Below are positions 57,188 to 64,000 of a stretch of 64,000 bases of DNA, piece after piece. Each line of letters begins with the position of its first letter. The stretch's first letter is position 1. Source of the DNA: Nocardioides sp. zg-1230. GTDB lineage: Bacteria > Actinomycetota > Actinomycetes > Propionibacteriales > Nocardioidaceae. The stretch covers positions 1-64,000 of the forward strand of contig NZ_JABJQZ010000005.1 of NCBI RefSeq assembly GCF_013155335.1, in the 5' to 3' direction. Position numbers and translations under genes: made by a program. A model generated the notes under the pieces. The model ran no database searches. It had not been told where the DNA came from and was given only the letters and a program-made list of their open reading frames with translations.

Positions 57188-57952
57188 TCAGGCGCTCGCG
57201 GCTGCGAGCACCAGCACGGCAAAGGAGACCTCGACGACCGCGCCCAGCACGTCCCCCGTGATCCCGCCGAGTCGTCGTACGCCCCGCAGCAGCAGTGCCA
57301 GCACGACCGCCACCATCGCCACCAGCCCCGCGAGCAGGGTCCAGACGGAGCCCAGCCCGTTGCCGGCGAACCCCACGACGACCCCGCACACCAGCAGCGA
57401 GGCGACGGCGGCGACCACCGGCACCGAGCCGACGTGCGTGGCTCCGAGCCCGTCGGCGCGCGCCGCCGGCACGCCGCGCACGCAGGCGAGCGCCAGCGAG
57501 AGCCGGGAGACGCACACCAGCAGCCCGACCGCCCACCAGCCGTGGTCGTGGCGCACGACCGCGGCGAGCCCCGCCGCCTGGAGCCCGGACACGAGGACGA
57601 CCGCGACCACACCGGCTGGTCCCACCGGCCCGGTGCGCATCACCTCGAGCGAGCGGGCGGGGGAGTAGGACGCGGTCAGGCCGTCGGCGGTGTCGGCGAG
57701 GCCGTCCCAGTGGAAGGCCCGGGTGCCGAGCGCGAGCGTCACCAGCACGACGTACGCCGTCGCGAGGGGCGGCAGCCCGATCCAGCCCGCGACCAGGACG
57801 ACCACCGCGGCCGCGAGAGCGAGCGGTAGCACCGCCAGCGGAGCGAGGACCATCGCGAGCCCGGCGGTCCGACGGTCGACCACGCCGGGCGGCGGGACGC
57901 GGACGGCGGTGAGCGTGCCGGTGGCGAGAAGCCACGCGTCGCGGACGGTCAC
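57188..57952 (-). CDS. cobS: Adenosylcobinamide-GDP ribazoletransferase (cobalamin synthase)
   Basis: CobS joins adenosylcobinamide-GDP with alpha-ribazole in the membrane to finish cobalamin. The 254-residue protein has several membrane helices and the conserved AFHWDGLADTADGL motif with its Asp residues. GTG at 57952 overlaps the cobT stop (GTGA), so cobT and cobS are translated together. Confidence 0.93.
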   Translation of the reverse strand: MTVRDAWLLATGTLTAVRVPPPGVVDRRTAGLAMVLAPLAVLPLALAAAVVVLVAGWIGLPPLATAYVVLVTLALGTRAFHWDGLADTADGLTASYSPARSLEVMRTGPVGPAGVVAVVLVSGLQAAGLAAVVRHDHGWWAVGLLVCVSRLSLALACVRGVPAARADGLGATHVGSVPVVAAVASLLVCGVVVGFAGNGLGSVWTLLAGLVAMVAVVLALLLRGVRRLGGITGDVLGAVVEVSFAVLVLAAASA

Positions 57953-58986
57953 GAAGGCAGGATCTCCGCGAGCAGCGCCACGTCGCGCATCACGGCGACC
58001 GACGAGCGCAGCACCGGCAGGGCCGTCACGGCACCCGAGCCCTCGCCCAGGCGCATGCCGAGGTCGAGGACCGGCTCGAGGCCGAGGGACTTCAGGGCGT
58101 GTGCCTGCGCGGGCTCGGTGGAGCGGTGGCCGGCGAGCCACCAGGCGGCAGCGCCCGGCGCGTGGGCCTCGGCCACGACCGCGCAGGCGACGGACATGAG
58201 GCCGTCGAGGAGCACCGGCACGCCGCGGGTGGACGCCTCGACCAGGAAGCCGACGGTGGCGGCGAGGTCGGCGCTGCCGAGGGCGGTGAGCACCTCGACC
58301 GGGTCGGAGGTGCGGCCCGCGGCGCGGGCCAGGGCCTGCGCCACCACGTCGCGCTTGCGGGTCCAGCCGTCGTCGTCGATGCCGGTGCCGCGACCGGTCA
58401 CCTCGTCGGCCGGCAGGCCCAGCGTCGCGGCGACGAGCGCGGCCGCGACGGTGGTGTTGCCGATGCCGAGGTCGCCGGTCATCAGCAGCTGGGCGCCGTC
58501 GTCGGCGAGCTCGCCGGCCAGCGCGGCGCCGAGGGCGAGGGAGTGCTCGGCCTGCTCGCGGGTCAGGGCGTCGGTCAGCTGGATGGCTCCCGAGCCGCGC
58601 CGGACCTTGCGCGCGGTGACCGCGTCCGGGAGGTCGTCGAGCTCGGCGTCGACGGCGATGTCGAGCACCGTGACGGTGACGCCGTGCTCCCGCGCCAGCG
58701 CGCTGACGCCGGCGCGACCGGCGACGAGCGTGCGCACCATCGCTTCGGTGATCGCGGCGGGGTAGGCCGAGACGCCGTGCGCGGCGACGCCGTGGTCGCC
58801 GGCCAGCACCACGAGGCGTACGTCGGTGAGTGGGCGCGGCGGTACGACGCCCTGCGCGGCGGACAGCCAGACACCGAGCTCGCCGACCCGTCCGAGCGCT
58901 CCCGGCGGCGTGGCCAGGCCGGACAGGCGCTCGCGGGCGAGGGCGGCGATGTCGGGGGAGGGCGGGGCGACGTGGGTCCGGGTCAT
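57949..58986 (-). CDS. cobT: Nicotinate-nucleotide:dimethylbenzimidazole phosphoribosyltransferase
   Basis: CobT makes alpha-ribazole phosphate from dimethylbenzimidazole and nicotinate mononucleotide. The 345-residue protein shows GDHGVAAHGVSAYP, ITEAMVRTLVAGRAGVSALAR, TGDLGIGNTTVAAALVAA, VTGRGTGIDDDGWTRK and the C-terminal LGLEPVLDLGMRLGEGSGA with the catalytic Glu. It is first in the cobT-cobS pair. The cobalamin genes here cover only the nucleotide-loop end of the pathway, consistent with salvage or with corrin genes elsewhere. Confidence 0.95.
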   Translation of the reverse strand: MTRTHVAPPSPDIAALARERLSGLATPPGALGRVGELGVWLSAAQGVVPPRPLTDVRLVVLAGDHGVAAHGVSAYPAAITEAMVRTLVAGRAGVSALAREHGVTVTVLDIAVDAELDDLPDAVTARKVRRGSGAIQLTDALTREQAEHSLALGAALAGELADDGAQLLMTGDLGIGNTTVAAALVAATLGLPADEVTGRGTGIDDDGWTRKRDVVAQALARAAGRTSDPVEVLTALGSADLAATVGFLVEASTRGVPVLLDGLMSVACAVVAEAHAPGAAAWWLAGHRSTEPAQAHALKSLGLEPVLDLGMRLGEGSGAVTALPVLRSSVAVMRDVALLAEILPS

Positions 58987-59040
58987 GGCGGCAGCAGCCT
59001 AGTGATGCAACCGGCCCGTCGGCCTGCCAGTCTTGCCCGC

Positions 59041-59565
59041 GTGACCGGCCACTCCGTCCTCCAGCTGCCGGTGCCGGCCCTGGAGGCGTGGGTGCGCGAG
59101 CGCACCGCCCACTACGACGAAGGGTTCGTGTCGGCCGACCCGCGCTTCGCGCACGCGCACGTCACGGCCCTCGGTCCCTTCGCCCCGGCGCCGAGCGCAC
59201 AGGACCTCGACACGGTCGCCGCGATCGCCGCCGCGACGCCGCCGGTCCGGGCGCGGCTGGCCGACCTCGGCCAGTTCCCCAACGGGATCATCCACCTCGT
59301 GCCCGACCCGGACGACGCGCTGCGCGACCTGACCGCACGCCTGGTGGCCGCCTTCCCCGCGTGGCCGCCGTACGGCGGTGAGTTCGGCACGGACGTGCAG
59401 CCGCACCTCACCGTCGACGCGGCCTCCGACCACGTCGACCTCGGCTCGACGGCGGCGCTGCTCGCCGACGTCGTACCCGTCGACGTGGTGCTCGACCGGC
59501 TGCAGCTCGCCTGGTGGGAGACCGACCGGTGCCACGTGATGGCGGAGTGGGCGCTGGGTGGTTGA
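59041..59565 (+). CDS. 2'-5' RNA ligase/2H phosphoesterase-like protein
   Basis: This 174-residue protein has two HxT-type motifs expected of 2H phosphoesterases (HAHVTALGPF and QPHLTVDAAS). The spacing of about 85 residues fits the family. GTG start at 59041. Its substrate could be an RNA 2',3'-cyclic phosphate or a small nucleotide; the sequence does not decide. Confidence 0.82.
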   Translation: MTGHSVLQLPVPALEAWVRERTAHYDEGFVSADPRFAHAHVTALGPFAPAPSAQDLDTVAAIAAATPPVRARLADLGQFPNGIIHLVPDPDDALRDLTARLVAAFPAWPPYGGEFGTDVQPHLTVDAASDHVDLGSTAALLADVVPVDVVLDRLQLAWWETDRCHVMAEWALGG

Positions 59566-59586
59566 CCCGCATGACAGGATCGCCGC

Positions 59587-59790
59587 ATGGCTTCATGGGC
59601 GCACCTCGAGATCACCGTCGACGACCAGGGCAACGTGGAGGTCGGCGGCTACAACGCCGACCCCGAGGCGCTCGTGGAGGGCACCGAGTCGTGGGAGGAC
59701 CTCCTCTCCACCCTCGGCGTCAACGGGTGGGAGCTGGTGCAGGTCATCCCCGGCGTCGAGACGACGTACTGGTTCAAGCGCCACGGCTGA
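59587..59790 (+). CDS. Small conserved protein (DUF4177-like)
   Basis: This 67-residue protein is short and acidic (WAHLEITVDDQGNVEVGGYNA, LLSTLGVNGWELVQVIPG, TYWFKRHG). The GVNGWELVQVIP pattern with an aromatic end resembles DUF4177-type proteins. It starts 21 bases after the RNA ligase-like gene. Function unknown. Confidence 0.75.
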   Translation: MASWAHLEITVDDQGNVEVGGYNADPEALVEGTESWEDLLSTLGVNGWELVQVIPGVETTYWFKRHG

Positions 59791-59831
59791 CGGCTGCGTG
59801 AGGGCCTCGTGGACGGCTCAGTGACTCCAGC

Positions 59832-60917
59832 GTGAACGACGTCCTGGACCGCTTCCGGGCGGCGTCGGCGTCAGCCGACTGGATCTTCCACCGCCCGCCG
59901 TCGACACCGGCGGCCATGCTGCGCGGGCTCGCCGACTTCGCCGGGACCAACGATCTCGCCTGGGACCGCTACGGCGAGCGCGGTGCCGTCGCCCAGCTCG
60001 AGGGCGAGGTCGCCGAGCTGCTCGGCAAGCCGTCGGCCGTCATGTTCCCCAGCGGCGTGATGGCGCAGCAGGCGACCCTGCGTGCCTGGTGCGACCGCGC
60101 CGGCTCGCGCCGGGTCGCGCTGCCCGACCTGTCACACCTCGTGCACCACGAGCAGGACGGCCCGCGGCGGGTTCTGGGCCTGGAGCTCGAGTGGCTCACC
60201 ACGGGGCGGAGGACGCCCACCGCGGACGACCTCGACGCGATCGGCGGCCGGCTCGGCGCTGCCATGGTCGAGCTGCCTCTGCGCGACGCCGGCTGCCTGC
60301 TGCCGCCCTGGGACGACCTGGTCGCGCTGTCCGCGGCCGCCCGCGAGCGCAGCGTGAGCCTGCACGCCGACGGCGCGCGGGTCTGGGAGTCGGTCGCCTA
60401 CTGGGACCGAAGCCTGGCCGAGGTGGCCGGCCTGTTCGACTCCGTGTACGTCTCGCTCTACAAGGGGCTCGGCGGCTCCAGCGGCGCGCTCGTCGTCTGC
60501 CCCGAGGACCTCGCCGGCGAGCTCCGCACGTGGCGCCAACGGATGGGCGGCACGATCTTCTCGATGACCGCCGCTGCGGTCGGCGGGCTCGTCGGGCTGC
60601 GCGAGCACCTCGGGAGGTTCGGCGACTACCGCGCCTGGGCCGTGCGGCTCGCCGCCGAGCTGCGGGCGCAGGGCTTCCGGACGTTCCCCGAGGAGCCGCA
60701 CATCGGCACCTTCCTGGCCTACGCGCCCGGCACGGTCGACGAGGTCAACGAGCGGGTCGTCGGATTCGTCGAGCAGCGGGGCGTCGTCGCGTGCGGACTG
60801 TGGCGCGAGACCGATGTGCCGGGCTGGGTCGAGACCGAGCTGACCTGCTACGAACCGGCGATCCGCCACGACCCCGCCGAGGTGGCGGTCTGGATGGCGG
60901 AGGCCGTCGGGTTCTGA
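59832..60917 (+). CDS. Threonine aldolase-like PLP enzyme
   Basis: This 361-residue fold type I PLP enzyme has the beta-eliminating lyase/threonine aldolase pattern: AVAQLEGEVAELLGKPSAVMFPSGVMAQQ, LHADGARVWE and the PLP Lys in VYVSLYKGLGGSSGA. The family cleaves L-allo-threonine or related beta-hydroxy amino acids; the substrate here is not certain. GTG start at 59832 (VNDVLDRFRAA). It precedes a CtlX-like hydrolase gene. Confidence 0.85.
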   Translation: MNDVLDRFRAASASADWIFHRPPSTPAAMLRGLADFAGTNDLAWDRYGERGAVAQLEGEVAELLGKPSAVMFPSGVMAQQATLRAWCDRAGSRRVALPDLSHLVHHEQDGPRRVLGLELEWLTTGRRTPTADDLDAIGGRLGAAMVELPLRDAGCLLPPWDDLVALSAAARERSVSLHADGARVWESVAYWDRSLAEVAGLFDSVYVSLYKGLGGSSGALVVCPEDLAGELRTWRQRMGGTIFSMTAAAVGGLVGLREHLGRFGDYRAWAVRLAAELRAQGFRTFPEEPHIGTFLAYAPGTVDEVNERVVGFVEQRGVVACGLWRETDVPGWVETELTCYEPAIRHDPAEVAVWMAEAVGF

Positions 60918-60948
60918 CGACGGCTGGTCGGTGCCCTACATTCCTCCC

Positions 60949-61980
60949 GTGAGTGCCCAGGCCCCCTCTGCAGTGATCCTCGTCCGCGCGACCAAGTTCG
61001 TCCCCAACCCGGCGACCGCGGCCGACAACGCCTTCCAGGCCGACGCCCCGACCGGTCAGACGGAGGAGTCGACGTCGGCCCACGCGATGGCTGAGATGGA
61101 CGCGCTCGCCGAGGCGCTGCGCGCGGTCGGCGTCCGGGTGCACGTCTTCGACGACGACGACCACACCCGCCCCGACAGCGTCTTCCCCAACAACTGGGTC
61201 TCCACCCACGCCGGTGGCGCTGTGGCGGTCTACCCGATGTACGCCTCGAACCGGCGCCACGAGCGGCGCGCGGACGTGCTGGAGATGCTCAAGTCGGAGT
61301 ACCGCGTCCAGACGATCGTCGACTACTCCGGCCTCGAGCCCGACGGCATCTTCCTTGAGGGCACCGGCGCGATGGTGCTCGACCACGTCTCGCGGGTGGC
61401 GTACACGGCCCGCAGCCACCGCGCCGACGTCGCGGTGCTCGAGCGCTTCTGCACCGACTTCACCTACGAGCCGATGGCCTTCGAGGCCGTCGACTCCGAC
61501 GGCGTGCCGGTCTACCACACCAACGTCATCGCCTGCATCGGCACCGACGTCGCGATGATCGCGCTGGGGATGATCCCCGACGAGCACCGGCGCGAGCAGG
61601 TGCGCGAGCGCCTCGCGGTCACCGGCCGCACCATCGTCGAGCTCACCGAGGAGCAGATCCGCGAGTTCGCCGGCAACGCGGTCGAGCTGTGCGGTCGTAC
61701 GCCGGACGGCCGGCGCCGCTACGTGATGGCCATGTCCGCCCGGGCGAAGCGGTCGCTGCGTCCCGAGCAGGTGGCAGCGATCGAGGAGTCGTGCGAGATC
61801 GTCGCCGTCGACATCCCGACGATCGAGCTGGCCGGCGGGTCGGTGCGGTGCATGATCGCCGGCATCCACCTCGACCGCCGTCCGCCGCTGGCCCAGGCCG
61901 AGCTCACCGAGGCCGTCGAGGCGATCAACGAGGACAACCCGGTCACGCCCGACGGCCGCTACGTCGACGGCAACGCCTGA
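60949..61980 (+). CDS. ctlX: CtlX-like guanidine/citrulline hydrolase (amidinotransferase superfamily)
   Basis: This 343-residue protein belongs to the pentein fold of arginine/citrulline-modifying enzymes. The signatures are TKFVPNPATAADNAFQ, DSVFPNNWVSTH, GIFLEGTGAMVLDH and the catalytic Cys near the end in LAGGSVRCMIAGIHL. This combination is typical of the citrulline-utilisation hydrolase CtlX group. GTG at 60949 is preferred; GTG 60931 in frame is an alternative. Its 3' end overlaps the convergent ceramidase-like gene by 22 bases. Confidence 0.85.
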   Translation: MSAQAPSAVILVRATKFVPNPATAADNAFQADAPTGQTEESTSAHAMAEMDALAEALRAVGVRVHVFDDDDHTRPDSVFPNNWVSTHAGGAVAVYPMYASNRRHERRADVLEMLKSEYRVQTIVDYSGLEPDGIFLEGTGAMVLDHVSRVAYTARSHRADVAVLERFCTDFTYEPMAFEAVDSDGVPVYHTNVIACIGTDVAMIALGMIPDEHRREQVRERLAVTGRTIVELTEEQIREFAGNAVELCGRTPDGRRRYVMAMSARAKRSLRPEQVAAIEESCEIVAVDIPTIELAGGSVRCMIAGIHLDRRPPLAQAELTEAVEAINEDNPVTPDGRYVDGNA

Positions 61981-62768
61981 GCCACCCGCACGTCAGTGGT
62001 GTGCTCGGAGGCGTACAGGCGGTAGAGCCAGTACGCCGCCACCGCGCACAGCAGGTGCCACGCCGCGTGGCCCTGCAGCAGCGAGTCGGGGTCGCACCAG
62101 CCGGCGTTGCTCCCCAGCCAGATGGTGAAGGCAACCAGCATCGACACCAGCGCCACGACGCCGTGGCGGAGGACCCGGGTGGTCTCGCCGCGCCGCCACA
62201 GCGCGGTCTCCAGCACGACGGCCGCCACCAGCAGCGCGCCGAACGCGAGGTTGCCGGAGTAGTGCACGACGGGGATCGGCTCGGGCCACAGCCCGACGAG
62301 CTCGCACGCCGCGACGCAGACGACGTACGCCGTCACGAACGCCGCGGTGCCGCGACGGGTCCACCGGACCCAGGCCCACGCCGCCGCGAACCCGGCGACG
62401 AGGTACATGCTGAGCAAGTCGAGGTGGCCGCCCCACGCGCTCTGGGTGGCGTGCATCGCGGCCGACCCGGGGCCGAGCAGCACCACGACGCACGCGTAGA
62501 CGGTCGCCACGGTCGTGGGCAGGACGTGGCTGCCGTCGGGGGGCGGGGTGCGGCGCTGGGCGTGGCGGGCGACCAGCAGGCCGGCGACGACGAACCCGAG
62601 GTTGGACAGTGTGTTGGCCGGTTGCGCGACCGGGCCGTCGTACGCCCTCTCGCAGAAGTTGGCGCCACGACCGACGTCCGGGCCGAGCCATCCCTGCACG
62701 ACGGCCAGCGCCAGCAGGGCGATCGACCCGGCCGCGACCCCGGCGGTGGTGGGGACGGGGCGCGGCAC
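61959..62768 (-). CDS. Ceramidase/CREST-like membrane protein
   Basis: This 269-residue protein has about seven membrane helices. Features of the ceramidase/alkaline-ceramidase (CREST) superfamily are visible: FCERAYDGPVAQPANTLSNLGFV near the start, GPGSAAMHATQS with a His, and CDPDSLLQGHAAWHLLCAVAAYWLYR at the end with two further His that could bind zinc. A hydrolase in the membrane is a fair guess, but the lipid substrate is unknown. GTG start at 62768. Confidence 0.8.
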   Translation of the reverse strand: MPRPVPTTAGVAAGSIALLALAVVQGWLGPDVGRGANFCERAYDGPVAQPANTLSNLGFVVAGLLVARHAQRRTPPPDGSHVLPTTVATVYACVVVLLGPGSAAMHATQSAWGGHLDLLSMYLVAGFAAAWAWVRWTRRGTAAFVTAYVVCVAACELVGLWPEPIPVVHYSGNLAFGALLVAAVVLETALWRRGETTRVLRHGVVALVSMLVAFTIWLGSNAGWCDPDSLLQGHAAWHLLCAVAAYWLYRLYASEHTTDVRVAQALPST

Positions 62769-62787
62769 GGGTCGATCGTAGGACGCC

Positions 62788-64000
62788 TCAGGCGCGGGTG
62801 ACCTGCACGACGGTGGGCCGCGGGCCGGCGAGCTGGCCGGCGGGCGCCGCGGCGCCGACCGGCACGTAGTCGGGGAAGCGGGACTGCGGTGCGGCCCACG
62901 AGCCGTCCTCGCCCGGGTGCTGGACGGCGACGAACACGGTGTCCTCGCGGTCGCGGATGACCGGCCCGCAGGTCTCGGCGCCCGACGGGACGGCGAGGAA
63001 CTGCTGGACGTGGCCGCGCTCGGGACCGTCGACCGGCACCTTGAACAGGCCGTCGTTGACCTTGATGGCGCTGGGCTGGCCGTCGGTGGAGACCCACAGG
63101 TTGCCCTGGCTGTCGAAGGCGACGTTGTCCGGGCACGAGATCGGCGAGACCGGGCCGGTCCAGCCCCCGAAGTAGCGACCGGCTGAGGCCTCGTCGCCAC
63201 AGATGAGGAACAGGTTCCAGCCGAACGTGTCGGCCGTGTGGTCGCCGTCGGTGGGGATCATCTCCACGACGTGGCCGTCCTTGTTGGCTGGGCGCGGGTT
63301 GGGCTCGTCGACCTGCAGGGCGGTCCGGCTGGTGTTGTTGGTGCAGGCGACGTAGATGCGGCCGGTGTGCAGGCTGGGCTCGACATCCTCGGGGCGGTCC
63401 ATCTTGGTCGGCTGGACGGCGTCGGCGGCGAGGCGCGTGTAGACCAGGACCTCCTCGAGCGTGAACCCCGGGACCATCGACTGGCCGCCGCGCGTGAGCG
63501 GGATCCACTCGCCGGAGCCGTCGCTGACCCCGTCCTCGAGACCGTCGCCGGTGAAGCGCGCCACGGACAGGTCGCCCTCGCTCAGCAGCGTGAGGTTGTG
63601 GCGCCGCGCCTTGGGGCTGTTGCCGGGACGGATGGTGTCGCGGGAGACGAACCGGTAGACGTAGTCGAAGCGCTCGTCGTCGCCCATGTAGGCCACGACA
63701 TGGCCGTCGCGGTTGACGATGACGTTGGCGCCCTCGTGCTTGAAGCGGCCCATCGCCGTGTGCTTGACCGGCGTGGAGGTCGGGTCGCTCGGGTCGAGCT
63801 CGACGATCCAGCCGAACCGGTTGGGCTCGTTGCGGTAGTCGTCGGTGGTGGCGTCCCACCGCGGGTCGAGCGAGCGCCAGTTGCGGGAGTCCTGGGTGGC
63901 GGAGAGGCCGTAGCGCTTCTCCTTCGGGTCGGTCCCGGTGGCGCGGAAGTACTGGTTGAAGTTCTCCTCGCCGGACAGGACCGTGCCCCACGGTGTCGTA
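62788..64000 (-). CDS. PhoX-family phosphatase (partial, 5' end outside window)
   Basis: The frame is open from 62788 to the window edge, so the N-terminus is missing. The visible part begins TPWGTVLSGEENFNQYF, the classic PhoX/DUF839 block, and continues with RFGWIVELDP, KHTAMGRFKHEGANVIV, VAYMGDDERFDYVYRFVS, YVACTNNTSR and SPISCPDNVAFDSQGNLWVSTDG. PhoX enzymes are Tat-exported, calcium/iron-dependent alkaline phosphatases. The signal region cannot be checked here. Confidence 0.9.
   Translation of the reverse strand, partial: TTPWGTVLSGEENFNQYFRATGTDPKEKRYGLSATQDSRNWRSLDPRWDATTDDYRNEPNRFGWIVELDPSDPTSTPVKHTAMGRFKHEGANVIVNRDGHVVAYMGDDERFDYVYRFVSRDTIRPGNSPKARRHNLTLLSEGDLSVARFTGDGLEDGVSDGSGEWIPLTRGGQSMVPGFTLEEVLVYTRLAADAVQPTKMDRPEDVEPSLHTGRIYVACTNNTSRTALQVDEPNPRPANKDGHVVEMIPTDGDHTADTFGWNLFLICGDEASAGRYFGGWTGPVSPISCPDNVAFDSQGNLWVSTDGQPSAIKVNDGLFKVPVDGPERGHVQQFLAVPSGAETCGPVIRDREDTVFVAVQHPGEDGSWAAPQSRFPDYVPVGAAAPAGQLAGPRPTVVQVTRA

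Overview
The window is a single stretch of very GC-rich (about 70 percent) chromosome from an actinomycete. GTG starts, GGAGG ribosome sites, ATGA/GTGA stop-start overlaps, a fabD-fabH-acpP-fabF cluster preceded by a FasR-type regulator, a homodimeric AceE, AhpE, GlnA2-GlnE, DUF3145 and DUF3052 proteins and a DUF222 endonuclease all point to the Propionibacteriales. Nocardioides or a close relative is the best guess; the genus is an inference from gene content and style, not from a database search.

Layout. 1-350: 3' tip of 23S rRNA, 5S rRNA and terminator. 421-2060: a TPR-like protein and DUF3145. 2070-8648 (minus): type II fatty acid synthase operon fasR, fabD, fabH, acpP, fabF, accD. 8814-15410: a hydrolase, aceE, then the coupled trio DUF3052, acyl-CoA ligase, ahpE. 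15590: tRNA-Val(UAC). 15719-19793: a sensory island with two Asp-rich secreted proteins, a Ser/Thr kinase and a two-component system; both secreted-protein genes carry the same 19-bp upstream element (18 of 19 identical). 19891-27765: second acyl-CoA ligase, NIF3, zinc-ribbon protein, FUSC-like transporter, yaaA, RNB nuclease and a DUF559 protein flanked by long hairpins. 27835-31140: rnpB, map, small proteins, an H1-like protein, panB. 31239-36647: secreted sugar dehydrogenase, a WXG/DUF1023 operon, lipoprotein, GNAT enzyme. 36719-43012: nadE followed by a second sensory island (two-component system, four secreted or membrane-anchored proteins, 11-bp-phased CCCTTA repeats). 43088-48179: glnA2, a class I amidotransferase, glnE. 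48223-51256: SatD-like protein and membrane or conserved proteins. 51328-52518: IS110-family transposase with a gene-poor flank, then a DUF222/HNH protein. 55163-58986: nucleotidyltransferase, cobU, an SDR, cobS, cobT. 59041-64000: RNA ligase-like protein, threonine-aldolase-like enzyme, CtlX-like hydrolase, ceramidase-like membrane protein and a partial PhoX.

How it fits together. Much of the window is core metabolism: malonyl-CoA supply and chain elongation for membrane lipids, acetyl-CoA production by AceE, fatty acid activation, and nitrogen assimilation. The two sensory islands are the most interesting regulatory regions. In each, an OmpR-type regulator sits with genes for small exported proteins, and those genes have direct repeats phased by 11 bp, the spacing expected for OmpR/PhoB-type DNA binding. 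A third unusual point is the C-terminus of FabD, which reads as a biotin-carrier domain without the biotin-accepting lysine. Functions are assigned from recognisable motifs only; no homology search was run.
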